Assembly (NCBI RefSeq): GCF_001449115.1 | Contig: NZ_LAIJ01000010.1 | Coordinates: 124,001 to 188,000 of the forward strand | Origin: Occallatibacter gabretensis | Lineage (GTDB): Bacteria; Acidobacteriota; Terriglobia; Terriglobales; Acidobacteriaceae | Direction of reading: 5' to 3' | Length of the DNA stretch: 64,000 nucleotides | Part shown: piece after piece, positions 1 to 9,472 of the stretch | Position numbering within the stretch: the first letter of the stretch is position 1 | Layout: the number at the start of each line of letters is the position of its first letter | Made by a program: the position numbers and the translations under genes | Notes under the pieces: model-generated | Told to the model about the DNA's origin: nothing | The model's database searches: none | The model's input: only the letters and a program-made list of their open reading frames with translations

Positions 1-1469
<1,469 letters not shown>

Positions 1470-1615
1470 GCGGCGTCAACACCTGATCCATACGCCTTAC
1501 GCGTGATCTGTCGGTTAGAGTGAACTTTTGAGATGCCGGGGGATTCCAGGCTTCCACGGTATCACGAATGCCAAGCGGTTGTGAATGTTACGTATGGGGC
1601 AAGTCACCGACGTAC

Positions 1616-2422
1616 TCAGGGCGCGGCCCGAGCAGGAGTTTCTGGTTCCTTTCGGGACGGTTTTCCAGCAAATTCCATGCGGCGGACGAACTCATACAGT
1701 ACTTCGGGGCCGGTTCCGCTGAAGGCCGCTCCGGGATGCGCGCCGCTCTCCATCCAGGCGAAGAGGAAGACGAGGGGAATCCAGCCATGCGAGCCCGCTT
1801 CCAGCTCCGCGCCCATGTGGTTGAGAACGCGCGAAAAGTTGAGCGGGAGGGGGACGGGATCGATCTGCAGGGCGGCGGGGTCGGCGCAATGGCGCGGATC
1901 CGAGGTAACGAGGTATTCGCGGCAGATAAGCGGCCGAATGGGATGGATGGAGCAGGACTCATCCTGCAGAAACGGGCAGGGAACGCCCTGGTAAAAGTAA
2001 TCGATTGTGAGCTGGCGGGCAGAGTCGGTGTCGGCAAGCCAGTCGTCGGAGACGAGGCGATCAATGAGTCCGGCGGAAGAGAGTTTCAGCAGGGATTGAT
2101 GGAAGCGCTGCGCGAGGATCTCGCGGGTATCGGGGTCGAGGGTAGCGATCCAGGCTGCAAGAGCTTCTGCCTCAAAGAGGCTCAAGGGAACCATCTGCCG
2201 GCAGCATGCGCCGCAGCCGGCTTTGCATGAGATGGAGAGGCCGGCCTCATTGAGATCCTCGGCGACGGCGCTGAGCAGGGAGCTATCGAGCGACTGGAGG
2301 ACGGGAAGGATCTCCGTGAGGTTGCATTTGCCCTCAGGCACGGTTGCGCTCGCGTCGAAGATGCCATCTCCGAGCGCGAGTTTAAAGTTCACCGTGACGG
2401 TTTGGGTCGAAATATCAGTCAT
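1616..2422 (-). CDS. YkgJ-family cysteine-cluster protein
   Basis: 268 residues. The motif CKAGCGACCR near residues 66-75, followed later by CPFLQDESCSIHPIRPLICR, gives the Cys-rich pattern of the YkgJ family, which is thought to bind zinc or an Fe-S cluster. The biochemical function of the family is not established. The first 45 residues form a separate N-terminal stretch without cysteines. The gene starts only 8 bp after the phosphatase stop and lies between phosphatase and kinase, so it is co-transcribed with the T6SS phospho-regulators. This is not a usual T6SS subunit, and its role here is unknown. Confidence 0.8.
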   Translation of the reverse strand: MTDISTQTVTVNFKLALGDGIFDASATVPEGKCNLTEILPVLQSLDSSLLSAVAEDLNEAGLSISCKAGCGACCRQMVPLSLFEAEALAAWIATLDPDTREILAQRFHQSLLKLSSAGLIDRLVSDDWLADTDSARQLTIDYFYQGVPCPFLQDESCSIHPIRPLICREYLVTSDPRHCADPAALQIDPVPLPLNFSRVLNHMGAELEAGSHGWIPLVFLFAWMESGAHPGAAFSGTGPEVLYEFVRRMEFAGKPSRKEPETPARAAP

Positions 2423-2430
2423 CTGACTGC

Positions 2431-3555
2431 TCAGGCTACGGGTTGCGGCTCCGGTTGTGAGGTAGATTCCGGGGGCAAGACGAGCAATAAGAGACAGGTG
2501 ATGTTGTCGTGGCCACCGCGGCGCTTGGCCAGATCGATGAGATTGGCGCAGGTGCTCTCAAAGGGCGTGGCCTGGACGATGGTGGCGATCTCGTCGCCGT
2601 TAAGGTAGCGGGTGAGGCCGTCGGTGGCGAGAAGGATTTGCGTACCCGGCGTGAGGTCGACGGAGTAGTAATCTGGCTCGACGGTTTCTGAGACACCGAT
2701 GGCGCGGGTGATGACGGATTCATAGCCGTGGAGGTCCGCGAGGTGTGCGTTCTCCTTGGTGAGGGTGCCGTTGCGGATCAGCTCATTGATATAGGAGTGG
2801 TCGACGGTGATCTGCGTGGCAACGCCGTCCTGAATAACATAGGCGCGGCTGTCGCCGACATTGGCGATGACGAGCTTTTGGCCGTCAATCGCGGCGGCGA
2901 CGGCGGTGGTTCCCATGCCTTTGTGTTCGGGCTGCTGTCCCATATCCCAGACGGTGGTGTTGGCGGTGTGGACGGCCTGCTGGAGGCGGGCGCCAATGGG
3001 CAGGGCGGTGCCGGCGGACTCAGCGAAGGTGTGGACGAGCGCGGCAACGGAGTTGGAGCTGGCGACTTCCCCAGCGGCCATGCCTCCCATGCCATCGCAG
3101 ATGACGAAGAGGCCGAGTTCCAAGTCGTAGCCGTAGGCGTCCTCATTATTGGTGCGGACGCAGCCAACGTCGCTGAGCGCGTCAACGGCGAGGTTGGGAC
3201 GGGATGAAGCAGAGACCGCGAGTTCGGGTTCCACGGGAAATGTGGGAGGCAACGGGGCCAGGTGATCCGCGGAAAGCTCGGGCAGATAGGATTCAGGATC
3301 GATGGGCTCCAGCAATGGGGGGGCTTCGGATTCCGATGTGGGCGTCGGCGGTTCGGCTATCGGGGCGGACTCATCCGAAGCGAAGAGGGCCTGTGTGACT
3401 GCCTCGTCGGTGTCGCGATTCGCTGGGGCGTGCGTGGGCTTCAACGTGTCTTCAGTTGAAGACGCTGCGATGAAGGGCGTGGTGTCCGCATGATTCGTCG
3501 AAGTGTGCTCGTTGTGTTCTTCGGCGGCGGTAAGGTGTTGTATCTCTTCTGTCAT
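2431..3555 (-). CDS. PP2C-family Ser/Thr phosphatase (PppA-like)
   Basis: 374 residues: about 125 residues of acidic, Pro/Ser/Thr-rich, probably disordered sequence, then a complete PP2C/Stp1 domain. Metal-binding and catalytic motifs are visible: RTNNEDAYG, VICDGMGGMAAGE, GTTAVAA, ANVGDSRAYV, LLATDGLTRYL and GGHDNITCLLL. Such enzymes dephosphorylate pSer/pThr using Mn or Mg. Its place between tssM and the kinase suggests it is the T6SS off switch, opposing the kinase at 1-1469 (inferred). A GAGG ribosome site lies just upstream of ATG 3555. The long N-terminal tail is not typical of the bacterial PP2C core and could be a targeting or substrate region. Confidence 0.9.
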   Translation of the reverse strand: MTEEIQHLTAAEEHNEHTSTNHADTTPFIAASSTEDTLKPTHAPANRDTDEAVTQALFASDESAPIAEPPTPTSESEAPPLLEPIDPESYLPELSADHLAPLPPTFPVEPELAVSASSRPNLAVDALSDVGCVRTNNEDAYGYDLELGLFVICDGMGGMAAGEVASSNSVAALVHTFAESAGTALPIGARLQQAVHTANTTVWDMGQQPEHKGMGTTAVAAAIDGQKLVIANVGDSRAYVIQDGVATQITVDHSYINELIRNGTLTKENAHLADLHGYESVITRAIGVSETVEPDYYSVDLTPGTQILLATDGLTRYLNGDEIATIVQATPFESTCANLIDLAKRRGGHDNITCLLLLVLPPESTSQPEPQPVA

Positions 3556-3634
3556 CTCTGCCTCTTCTTTGGGAGGGGCTAATGTGTTTGCTAACCAAGT
3601 TACATCATCCTCGTGGAGGATTTGGTTGCGTCGG

Positions 3635-6600
3635 TTATTGTGCCGGATTGGTCACGCAGCGGAATCCGCGCATGAATTCCGGATTGAGGAGCGGTGCGCC
3701 GGCCCCGGTTGCGTCGTAAATGACCACTCCCAAAGTGCGGTTGTTGACCTGGAAGTTGTTCTTGAGGCGGTTGGTGCTGGGATGCTCGGCGTCATAGGCA
3801 AAGCGGAGCACGGACCACGTGCCCTGATAGGGCGGCGGATTGATGGGACCGGTGAGCGTGACCTTGCTGGCAGCCTGCGGGACCCAATGGAAGGTGACGG
3901 GCGCGCCGGTGGCAGTGGCCTGCTGGCCGTCAATATTGAGGACGGCGTTGGGTATGCTGTCTGCCTTATCCGGCGTGAGGGTGAAGTTGAGCTGGGCCTG
4001 CGGGCCGGTGGGGAAGAGCGCAGACGAGATGGTGGCGGCGCGATTGAGGAAGCTTAGGAAGCCGTGGCCGAGTTTTACCGCGGAGCCGGGCATGGGCGAG
4101 AAGCTGGTGCCGTTCTGCTGGACCATGGACTTCAGCGAACCGTTGTAGAAGGCCCAGAACGATCCCTGCGGCTGGGCGAAGATGGCTGCAACTTCATCCG
4201 GCGTGGCATCGACGGTGGATTGGGGATTGAATGGGAACTTGACGAAGACGGGTTCGGCTGCGGCGCAGAAGTTCTTGGCTCCGCCGCCGGCTGCTGCTGC
4301 TGGAGCCTGTGCAGCGAGAGATTTCGCAGATTCGATGGGCGCTTGCAGGAGGCGGAAAGAAGTCTGATCGAGGTTGGCGGTGCGGTCGGGCGTGAAGCTG
4401 TTTCGGAGGTTTTCCGCGGCCTGTTCCGCGCTGATGGCTGCCTGACTGACGGGAGCTGTTGCGGCAGGATCGTTTGGATTCGGGAGGGTTGCGATGTTCT
4501 TGACCGCGCCTTCGAGGTTCTGAAGACCTGCTATGTACGGCTGGTTCTGCTGGCCGAGAAGCTTGGTGTCTGAGCCTGAAGGCGTGACGACGGATTGCGG
4601 CGCCTGGAACTGGCTGGAGATCTCTGGAGCGGGGACTGCGGTGTTGAAGGAGATGACCCAGAAGAGCTCGAGCATCGGCGAGGTGTTCGAGTCGAGCACG
4701 CTCAGGCGGTTGCCCGCGTCGGCGTAGTTTTTGTAGCCGACGAAGGCGGATTTTGCGAGATAGTTGCGCCAGGTCTGGATGAAGTCGGCGTAATAAACCT
4801 GCTTGAGCTGCGCGGTGAGTGCGGCGCGATCGATCTGCTGGCCGGTGCTGGGGCCGAGGACCCATTCTTCGCCGCGGAAGTAAGGGTCGGGATGGAGAAT
4901 CGCATCCTGCATGAAGGCGAAGCCGTCCTTGGTGAAAGCTCCCTGGATGGGGAATGTGTTGATGATGTGCGCCGAGGAGTTGGGGTACTTGCTGTTGAAG
5001 GTGAAGCCGGGAACTTTGCGGCCTGCGGCGGAGAGCATGGATTGATAGACGTGCTGGAATCCCTGGAAGCCGTTGAGATAAGCGCGGGCCTGGGTGATGG
5101 CCGGCTGATCAGGCGAACCGCCGATGCCTGCAATGCAGGAGTTGGGCTGTGCGAGCAGGCGCGCGTAGGTGGTGAACTGCGTCTGCGCGAGCGCGGCGAC
5201 GCTGGGATCGACTGCATTCTTGCCTTGCCATGCAGTGAGCAGCGCGGCGGGAAGAAATTCGACAGTGTCGGCAGCTGAATCCGGATTGGGATTCGTGGTG
5301 GTGATGATGTATGCCTTCAGCGGTCGGTAGCTTGCGCTGTAGTCATCTTCCGGTTTGGGCACGGAGGGTACGGCGCGGAGTGAGGTGACGATATTGCGCT
5401 GCGTGGGCGAGAGCAGCAGCGAGCGAAGATGCGCGCCATAGGCTCTGCAGGCGATGGGATAGAGTTTGGCGCTCTGGTCGAGGCCCATGCGGTTGAGCAT
5501 CGGCGCGCCGTCGGTGCGGTAGTTGTCGAGCTGATCGAGGACTTCGCGCTGCTTGTCGAGAGCTTGCAGGTCTGGAAGTGCGGGGAATGAACCGGCGGGC
5601 ACGGCGGCGAGCGGCGCGGCGGCGGCTTCTGCCACGCTGGCGGTGAGCGCGCGGTTGCGGAAGAACGAAATGGTGGCGAAGCCCAGGATGACGAGCAGAA
5701 TGAGGCTGATTGTGCCGAGGAGCAGCTTCTTAAGGCCGCCGGTGTGGGTGCTGGCGCGGCTGGCTTCCAGTGCGGATTTGTCCGCGAGAAGAATGTTTGA
5801 GAAGAGATGCGGCAGGAAGACCCACTGCGGCACCTTGCGGGTTCCGCCTGAGCGTGGCGCGGCAGCGGGTGCGGCGGCTTTCATGCCGGAGAAGGAGAAG
5901 ACGCGCGTTGCGCCGTCTGCGGGCGCGGGAGCCTGTGGCTGAGCCTGCTGCGCTGCGACATCGAGGACATTGTTGACGATGTGCGCCCTCATGCCGGTGA
6001 AGAAGAAGCCGCGCAGAAAGGGATTGACGCCGATCTGGGTGGGCCGGGCGACTTCCACGAGGAAAGAGACAATTCCGGCGCGCAGCTTGCGCACGTCGCG
6101 CGGAAATTCGTACACGCGGGCCTGCTGCTGTATCTCTGTGCCGCGCGAGAGAACGTCGAGGCGGAATTCGGCGAGCGCGTAGACGAGCTGGTCGAATTTC
6201 AAGCCGATGGCTCCGGCGGCTCGCTCGGCGTACAGACCGGAGCCTGCGCCGATGGAGGAGACCAGCGAGCCGATGGGCTGTTTGACCTCTTCTTCCGAGA
6301 GGCGCGTTGCGAATTCGCCGAAGGAGCCAATGGTATCGAGCTTGGTGAAGAGAACGTAGACGGGCAGGGAGACGCCAAGGATCTGCGAGAGCTCGCGGAG
6401 GCGCTCATTGAGGGTTTGGGCGAGGGCGCGAATCTGCTCGGTGGTGCTGGGCGCTAGGATGCGCTCCACGCTGACGCAGAGGACGACGGCGCGAGCGGGA
6501 ATCTTTTTGCCACTGGAGAGCGCGGAGCCGAGTTGCGGTGGGACTGTGTGTTTGACGAGGCGCTGCCAGAGGCCGGGCTGCTTGAGCAGCGGGCCGCCTG

Positions 6601-7060
6601 CTTCAACGAGCGCCGCATTGCTGGTGAGCCATACATTGGCCAATGAGGTGGGTACGACTCCGCCATCCTGATAGACATTGCCGGCGAGCAGTTCTGGATC
6701 CAGCCCGGCCTGCAGAATGGTCTGGGTCTTGGCGGAGTTTTCGTCGCCGATTATGTAGAGAAGCGGCAGTGCGGCGAGAGACTTTGCGCCGCTGCGATTT
6801 GCCTTGCGCACCTTCGTGTCGGCGTCGCGAAGCAGTGAAGCAAGATTGGCCGCGTCGGTCGAGTTTGCGTCAGCGGTAATGGCGGCTCCGCGCGGGCGCA
6901 GATACCAGACGACAAAGCCGATGATGGCCCCGCCGAGCAGGCCGAGAATGGCGCAGAAGAGAATCAGCTTTGTGCCTGTGAAGTGCAGCACAAAGGCGAG
7001 CCAGACCACGAGTGCGAGATAGACAACAAAGGCAAGAATGCCAAGCAAAACGCGAATCAT
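3635..7060 (-). CDS. tssM: T6SS membrane-complex protein TssM (IcmF/VasK)
   Basis: 1141 residues, normal for TssM. Two N-terminal membrane helices (about 3-25 and 31-54), a cytoplasmic NTPase-like domain (about 90-410), a third helix (about 445-470, LLLGTISLILLVILGF), then a large periplasmic part typical of IcmF C-termini. TssM bridges the inner membrane and periplasm and binds TssL. The P-loop reads GDENSAKT (105-112), with Ala in place of the second Gly of GxxxxGKT, so nucleotide binding may be lost. The start at 7060 has a CGGAG ribosome site. It follows tssL by 15 bp. Confidence 0.95.
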   Translation of the reverse strand: MIRVLLGILAFVVYLALVVWLAFVLHFTGTKLILFCAILGLLGGAIIGFVVWYLRPRGAAITADANSTDAANLASLLRDADTKVRKANRSGAKSLAALPLLYIIGDENSAKTQTILQAGLDPELLAGNVYQDGGVVPTSLANVWLTSNAALVEAGGPLLKQPGLWQRLVKHTVPPQLGSALSSGKKIPARAVVLCVSVERILAPSTTEQIRALAQTLNERLRELSQILGVSLPVYVLFTKLDTIGSFGEFATRLSEEEVKQPIGSLVSSIGAGSGLYAERAAGAIGLKFDQLVYALAEFRLDVLSRGTEIQQQARVYEFPRDVRKLRAGIVSFLVEVARPTQIGVNPFLRGFFFTGMRAHIVNNVLDVAAQQAQPQAPAPADGATRVFSFSGMKAAAPAAAPRSGGTRKVPQWVFLPHLFSNILLADKSALEASRASTHTGGLKKLLLGTISLILLVILGFATISFFRNRALTASVAEAAAAPLAAVPAGSFPALPDLQALDKQREVLDQLDNYRTDGAPMLNRMGLDQSAKLYPIACRAYGAHLRSLLLSPTQRNIVTSLRAVPSVPKPEDDYSASYRPLKAYIITTTNPNPDSAADTVEFLPAALLTAWQGKNAVDPSVAALAQTQFTTYARLLAQPNSCIAGIGGSPDQPAITQARAYLNGFQGFQHVYQSMLSAAGRKVPGFTFNSKYPNSSAHIINTFPIQGAFTKDGFAFMQDAILHPDPYFRGEEWVLGPSTGQQIDRAALTAQLKQVYYADFIQTWRNYLAKSAFVGYKNYADAGNRLSVLDSNTSPMLELFWVISFNTAVPAPEISSQFQAPQSVVTPSGSDTKLLGQQNQPYIAGLQNLEGAVKNIATLPNPNDPAATAPVSQAAISAEQAAENLRNSFTPDRTANLDQTSFRLLQAPIESAKSLAAQAPAAAAGGGAKNFCAAAEPVFVKFPFNPQSTVDATPDEVAAIFAQPQGSFWAFYNGSLKSMVQQNGTSFSPMPGSAVKLGHGFLSFLNRAATISSALFPTGPQAQLNFTLTPDKADSIPNAVLNIDGQQATATGAPVTFHWVPQAASKVTLTGPINPPPYQGTWSVLRFAYDAEHPSTNRLKNNFQVNNRTLGVVIYDATGAGAPLLNPEFMRGFRCVTNPAQ

Positions 7061-7075
7061 GAGGATCTCCGGGAA

Positions 7076-7783
7076 TCAACCAACGACGGAGGTTGCTGCT
7101 GCCGATACTGATTGGCCGAGAAAGAAAATGTATCCGGCGTAGGCAAGCACGGTAAAGACAACAATCAGGATGGCGGCGATTTTTAACAGTGTGACAAATG
7201 GATCGGCGGCTTTTGCGGTGGGCGCGGCCGGTGCTTCGAGCGGGCGGAAGAGCGCCCAGGAGCCGCGGATGCGTACGATCTTGTCGCGAATGCGCTGAAG
7301 GACAGTCTGGATTTCAGAGGCATCGCCAAAGGCGAATTTGCCGCGATAGCCGAGCATGAGGCAGAGGGCGTGGAGCTCAAGCGCGTCGGCAACTTCAGAG
7401 GAGTCGGGGCGGTTGAGCAGGTCGGTGAGGTTTTTGAAGAACATTTCGCCAGCCACGTGGGCTCCGAACATCTCTTCCTGCAGGGGACGGCGAGCCCAGT
7501 CGGCGAAGACCGGGTCTTTGGAGTTGAGGATGCTTTCATCGACGAAGCCGATGATGGCGTAGATGGACATGCGGGTGATCTCGTCGGAATACCCCTGCGC
7601 GGAGGCGTCCTTGACCGCGCTGGAGATCATCTGACGGAGGCTGGTGCGGAAATAATCCGCGCTCTCCACGCGCTGGCCGAGGACACGCGTGCGGAGGACG
7701 ACGGTGAAGACTTCCTGAAAGACGAGAGCGAGATTATTGGTTTTCGGCTCCGGAATGACAGAGGCGGTGGCAGCGGTGGTCAT
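7076..7783 (-). CDS. tssL: T6SS membrane-complex protein TssL (DotU/IcmH)
   Basis: 235 residues. The cytoplasmic hook-shaped DotU domain is recognised by YAIIGFVDESIL, WARRPLQEEMF and FFKNLTDLL, followed by LMLGYRGKF. A single C-terminal membrane helix (about 205-228) anchors it. There is no OmpA-like peptidoglycan-binding extension after the helix, so anchoring to the cell wall would need another protein. Its ATG overlaps the tssK stop (ATGA), which indicates translational coupling. TssL forms the inner-membrane platform with TssM. Confidence 0.95.
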   Translation of the reverse strand: MTTAATASVIPEPKTNNLALVFQEVFTVVLRTRVLGQRVESADYFRTSLRQMISSAVKDASAQGYSDEITRMSIYAIIGFVDESILNSKDPVFADWARRPLQEEMFGAHVAGEMFFKNLTDLLNRPDSSEVADALELHALCLMLGYRGKFAFGDASEIQTVLQRIRDKIVRIRGSWALFRPLEAPAAPTAKAADPFVTLLKIAAILIVVFTVLAYAGYIFFLGQSVSAAATSVVG

Positions 7784-9132
7784 GAGTTGGCCTCCAGAAT
7801 GACGGTGAGATCGAACTGTGCATCTCCGAGATCTCCGGGCAGATAGACTCCGACCTGTTTGGTCTGGAGAATGTGCTGCCAGCAGGGCCCGGCCATCGAT
7901 ACAGAGAAGTAGTGCATGTCAGCCTGCGCGCGCATCGCGGATGGAGGAACGGGCAGGTGCGCCAGCTCCATGCCGGGCAGCGCGCGCTGAACGAGTTTGC
8001 CTACGCCTTCCGCGGAACAGATTTTGATCAGCTGCGGCGCCTGGCGCAGCAGCATGGATTCCGCGATGGAGGAACGAATGCCCAAGATCCAGCGCGCCCG
8101 GCGCAGGCAACGTTCGTCGAGAACAGGCGCGGAATAAATATATTGCGCGGACTGCTTGAAGTCGAGCGTGACGGTATTGGAGGGCGCAACGATCTCAAGA
8201 TACTTGCGGATGAGCGCATCCATTTCGCCGAAGGTGGCGGTAAGAAGGCCGTGGCGGTAGGGCGGGATCTCATTCGGGCGGGCCTGCACGGCAAAGGTGC
8301 TGAGCGCTCCGGCAAGCCGGGCGAGATCGCGGTAGACATCTTCGGGATGGCTGCGGCGGTCCTGCAGATGATGGCGCAACGCGGGCAGCGAGACCGAAAG
8401 CGCATGGATGAACCAGTAGTTGGCGACGTCGAGCGCCGAGGTGCCGAGTTCCATGCCTCGCGAAGTGCCACGCACGGCGCGGGTGGAAGCGATTTTCTCC
8501 TCGATGGCGTGCGCGAGATTGTGCAGGAGCAGGACGAGGTTTTCGCAGGCGGCAATGCGGAGGCAGGGCGGGATGTAATCCGGATCGGACATGAAGCCGC
8601 CTTTGCCGTCGCGCTGGATGCGGGCGATGGGGAAGGCGACCATATCGTCAGTGACTTGCGCCTGACTGAGCAGCGTGAAGTTCTTGTGCGCGAAGGAGAC
8701 GTTGTACTCGCCGTTGCCGTAGGAGTCGTCGCGGACGGTTTTTTGCGTGGCGCTGTAGCGCGAGGAGCCATTACCAGTGAGATTAGTGTCGGTTCCGTCG
8801 TCCCGCCGTTTGGGAATTCCCAGATACAAAAGTACTTCGCTGTCTGTGGGAGTAAAGACCTTGTCGAGCGGAAGCGGGGGCGGCGGCTGGTCGCAATCGG
8901 GCAGATCGAAGACGAGGCCGTCCGGGAGAATTCCGGAAGCGAAACTGAGTGTGGCGACACCATTCTTGAGAGCGGCGGCGTCTATGGAGAAGTGCAGAAC
9001 ACCCCAGGGCTCCTGATGCAGATAGGCGTTTAGAAACCAGAGAGTGTCTTCAAAATACCGGCTCTGAGCCTGAAAGTGGTGCGGGCCGAGATGCATTCCT
9101 TCAGACCACACAACACGCGACAGGAATTTCAT
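7780..9132 (-). CDS. tssK: T6SS baseplate protein TssK, copy 1
   Basis: 450 residues from ATG 9132. The open frame extends 30 codons further up, but TssK proteins normally begin just before the VVWSEGMHLGPHHFQ motif seen here at residues 7-21, so the internal ATG was chosen. The C-terminal signature ALPGMELAHLPVPPSAM followed by HYF and GVYLPGDL is present. TssK trimers connect the baseplate (TssFG) to the TssLM membrane complex. First gene of the leftward operon tssK-tssL-tssM. A second tssK lies at 12083-13438, and the two are clearly diverged. Confidence 0.93.
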   Translation of the reverse strand: MKFLSRVVWSEGMHLGPHHFQAQSRYFEDTLWFLNAYLHQEPWGVLHFSIDAAALKNGVATLSFASGILPDGLVFDLPDCDQPPPPLPLDKVFTPTDSEVLLYLGIPKRRDDGTDTNLTGNGSSRYSATQKTVRDDSYGNGEYNVSFAHKNFTLLSQAQVTDDMVAFPIARIQRDGKGGFMSDPDYIPPCLRIAACENLVLLLHNLAHAIEEKIASTRAVRGTSRGMELGTSALDVANYWFIHALSVSLPALRHHLQDRRSHPEDVYRDLARLAGALSTFAVQARPNEIPPYRHGLLTATFGEMDALIRKYLEIVAPSNTVTLDFKQSAQYIYSAPVLDERCLRRARWILGIRSSIAESMLLRQAPQLIKICSAEGVGKLVQRALPGMELAHLPVPPSAMRAQADMHYFSVSMAGPCWQHILQTKQVGVYLPGDLGDAQFDLTVILEANS

Positions 9133-9472
9133 AAAGGGGACCGCCGTGACCGGTGACAGAATTTTGAGCAAAGGAGGGAGACGGTGCGACAGCACAAAGG
9201 CAAGGCGGCCCTCCCAAAACAAAAACCAGAACTGCGAATGAAACTAGCCACTAAGCTATCTCATTCGTACACGATTGCCGAAAGAATTCGATATGGGACC
9301 CGTCTTGAAACGGATCTCATACAGAACACGGCAGCGACAGAGCATAGTGATGAGACAGCTCGAAGTGTAACGTCGGCTATATTAGAACGCAAATGCATTT
9401 TCCTCAAGCGATTTGGGTTAATCTTGCGTGGTGATGAAAGACGCATGAACTGGATGCGATTGGAGGCGGGAT
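9133..9472. other. Divergent intergenic region, tssK copy 1 / motif-repeat protein
   Basis: 340 bp between two diverging T6SS genes. It must hold promoters for both the leftward tssKLM operon and the rightward gene at 9473. A TATATT box at 9378-9383 could serve the rightward gene, but no convincing -35 sits at the right distance. A GGAGGCGGG ribosome site precedes ATG 9473. No small gene was recognised. Confidence 0.4.
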
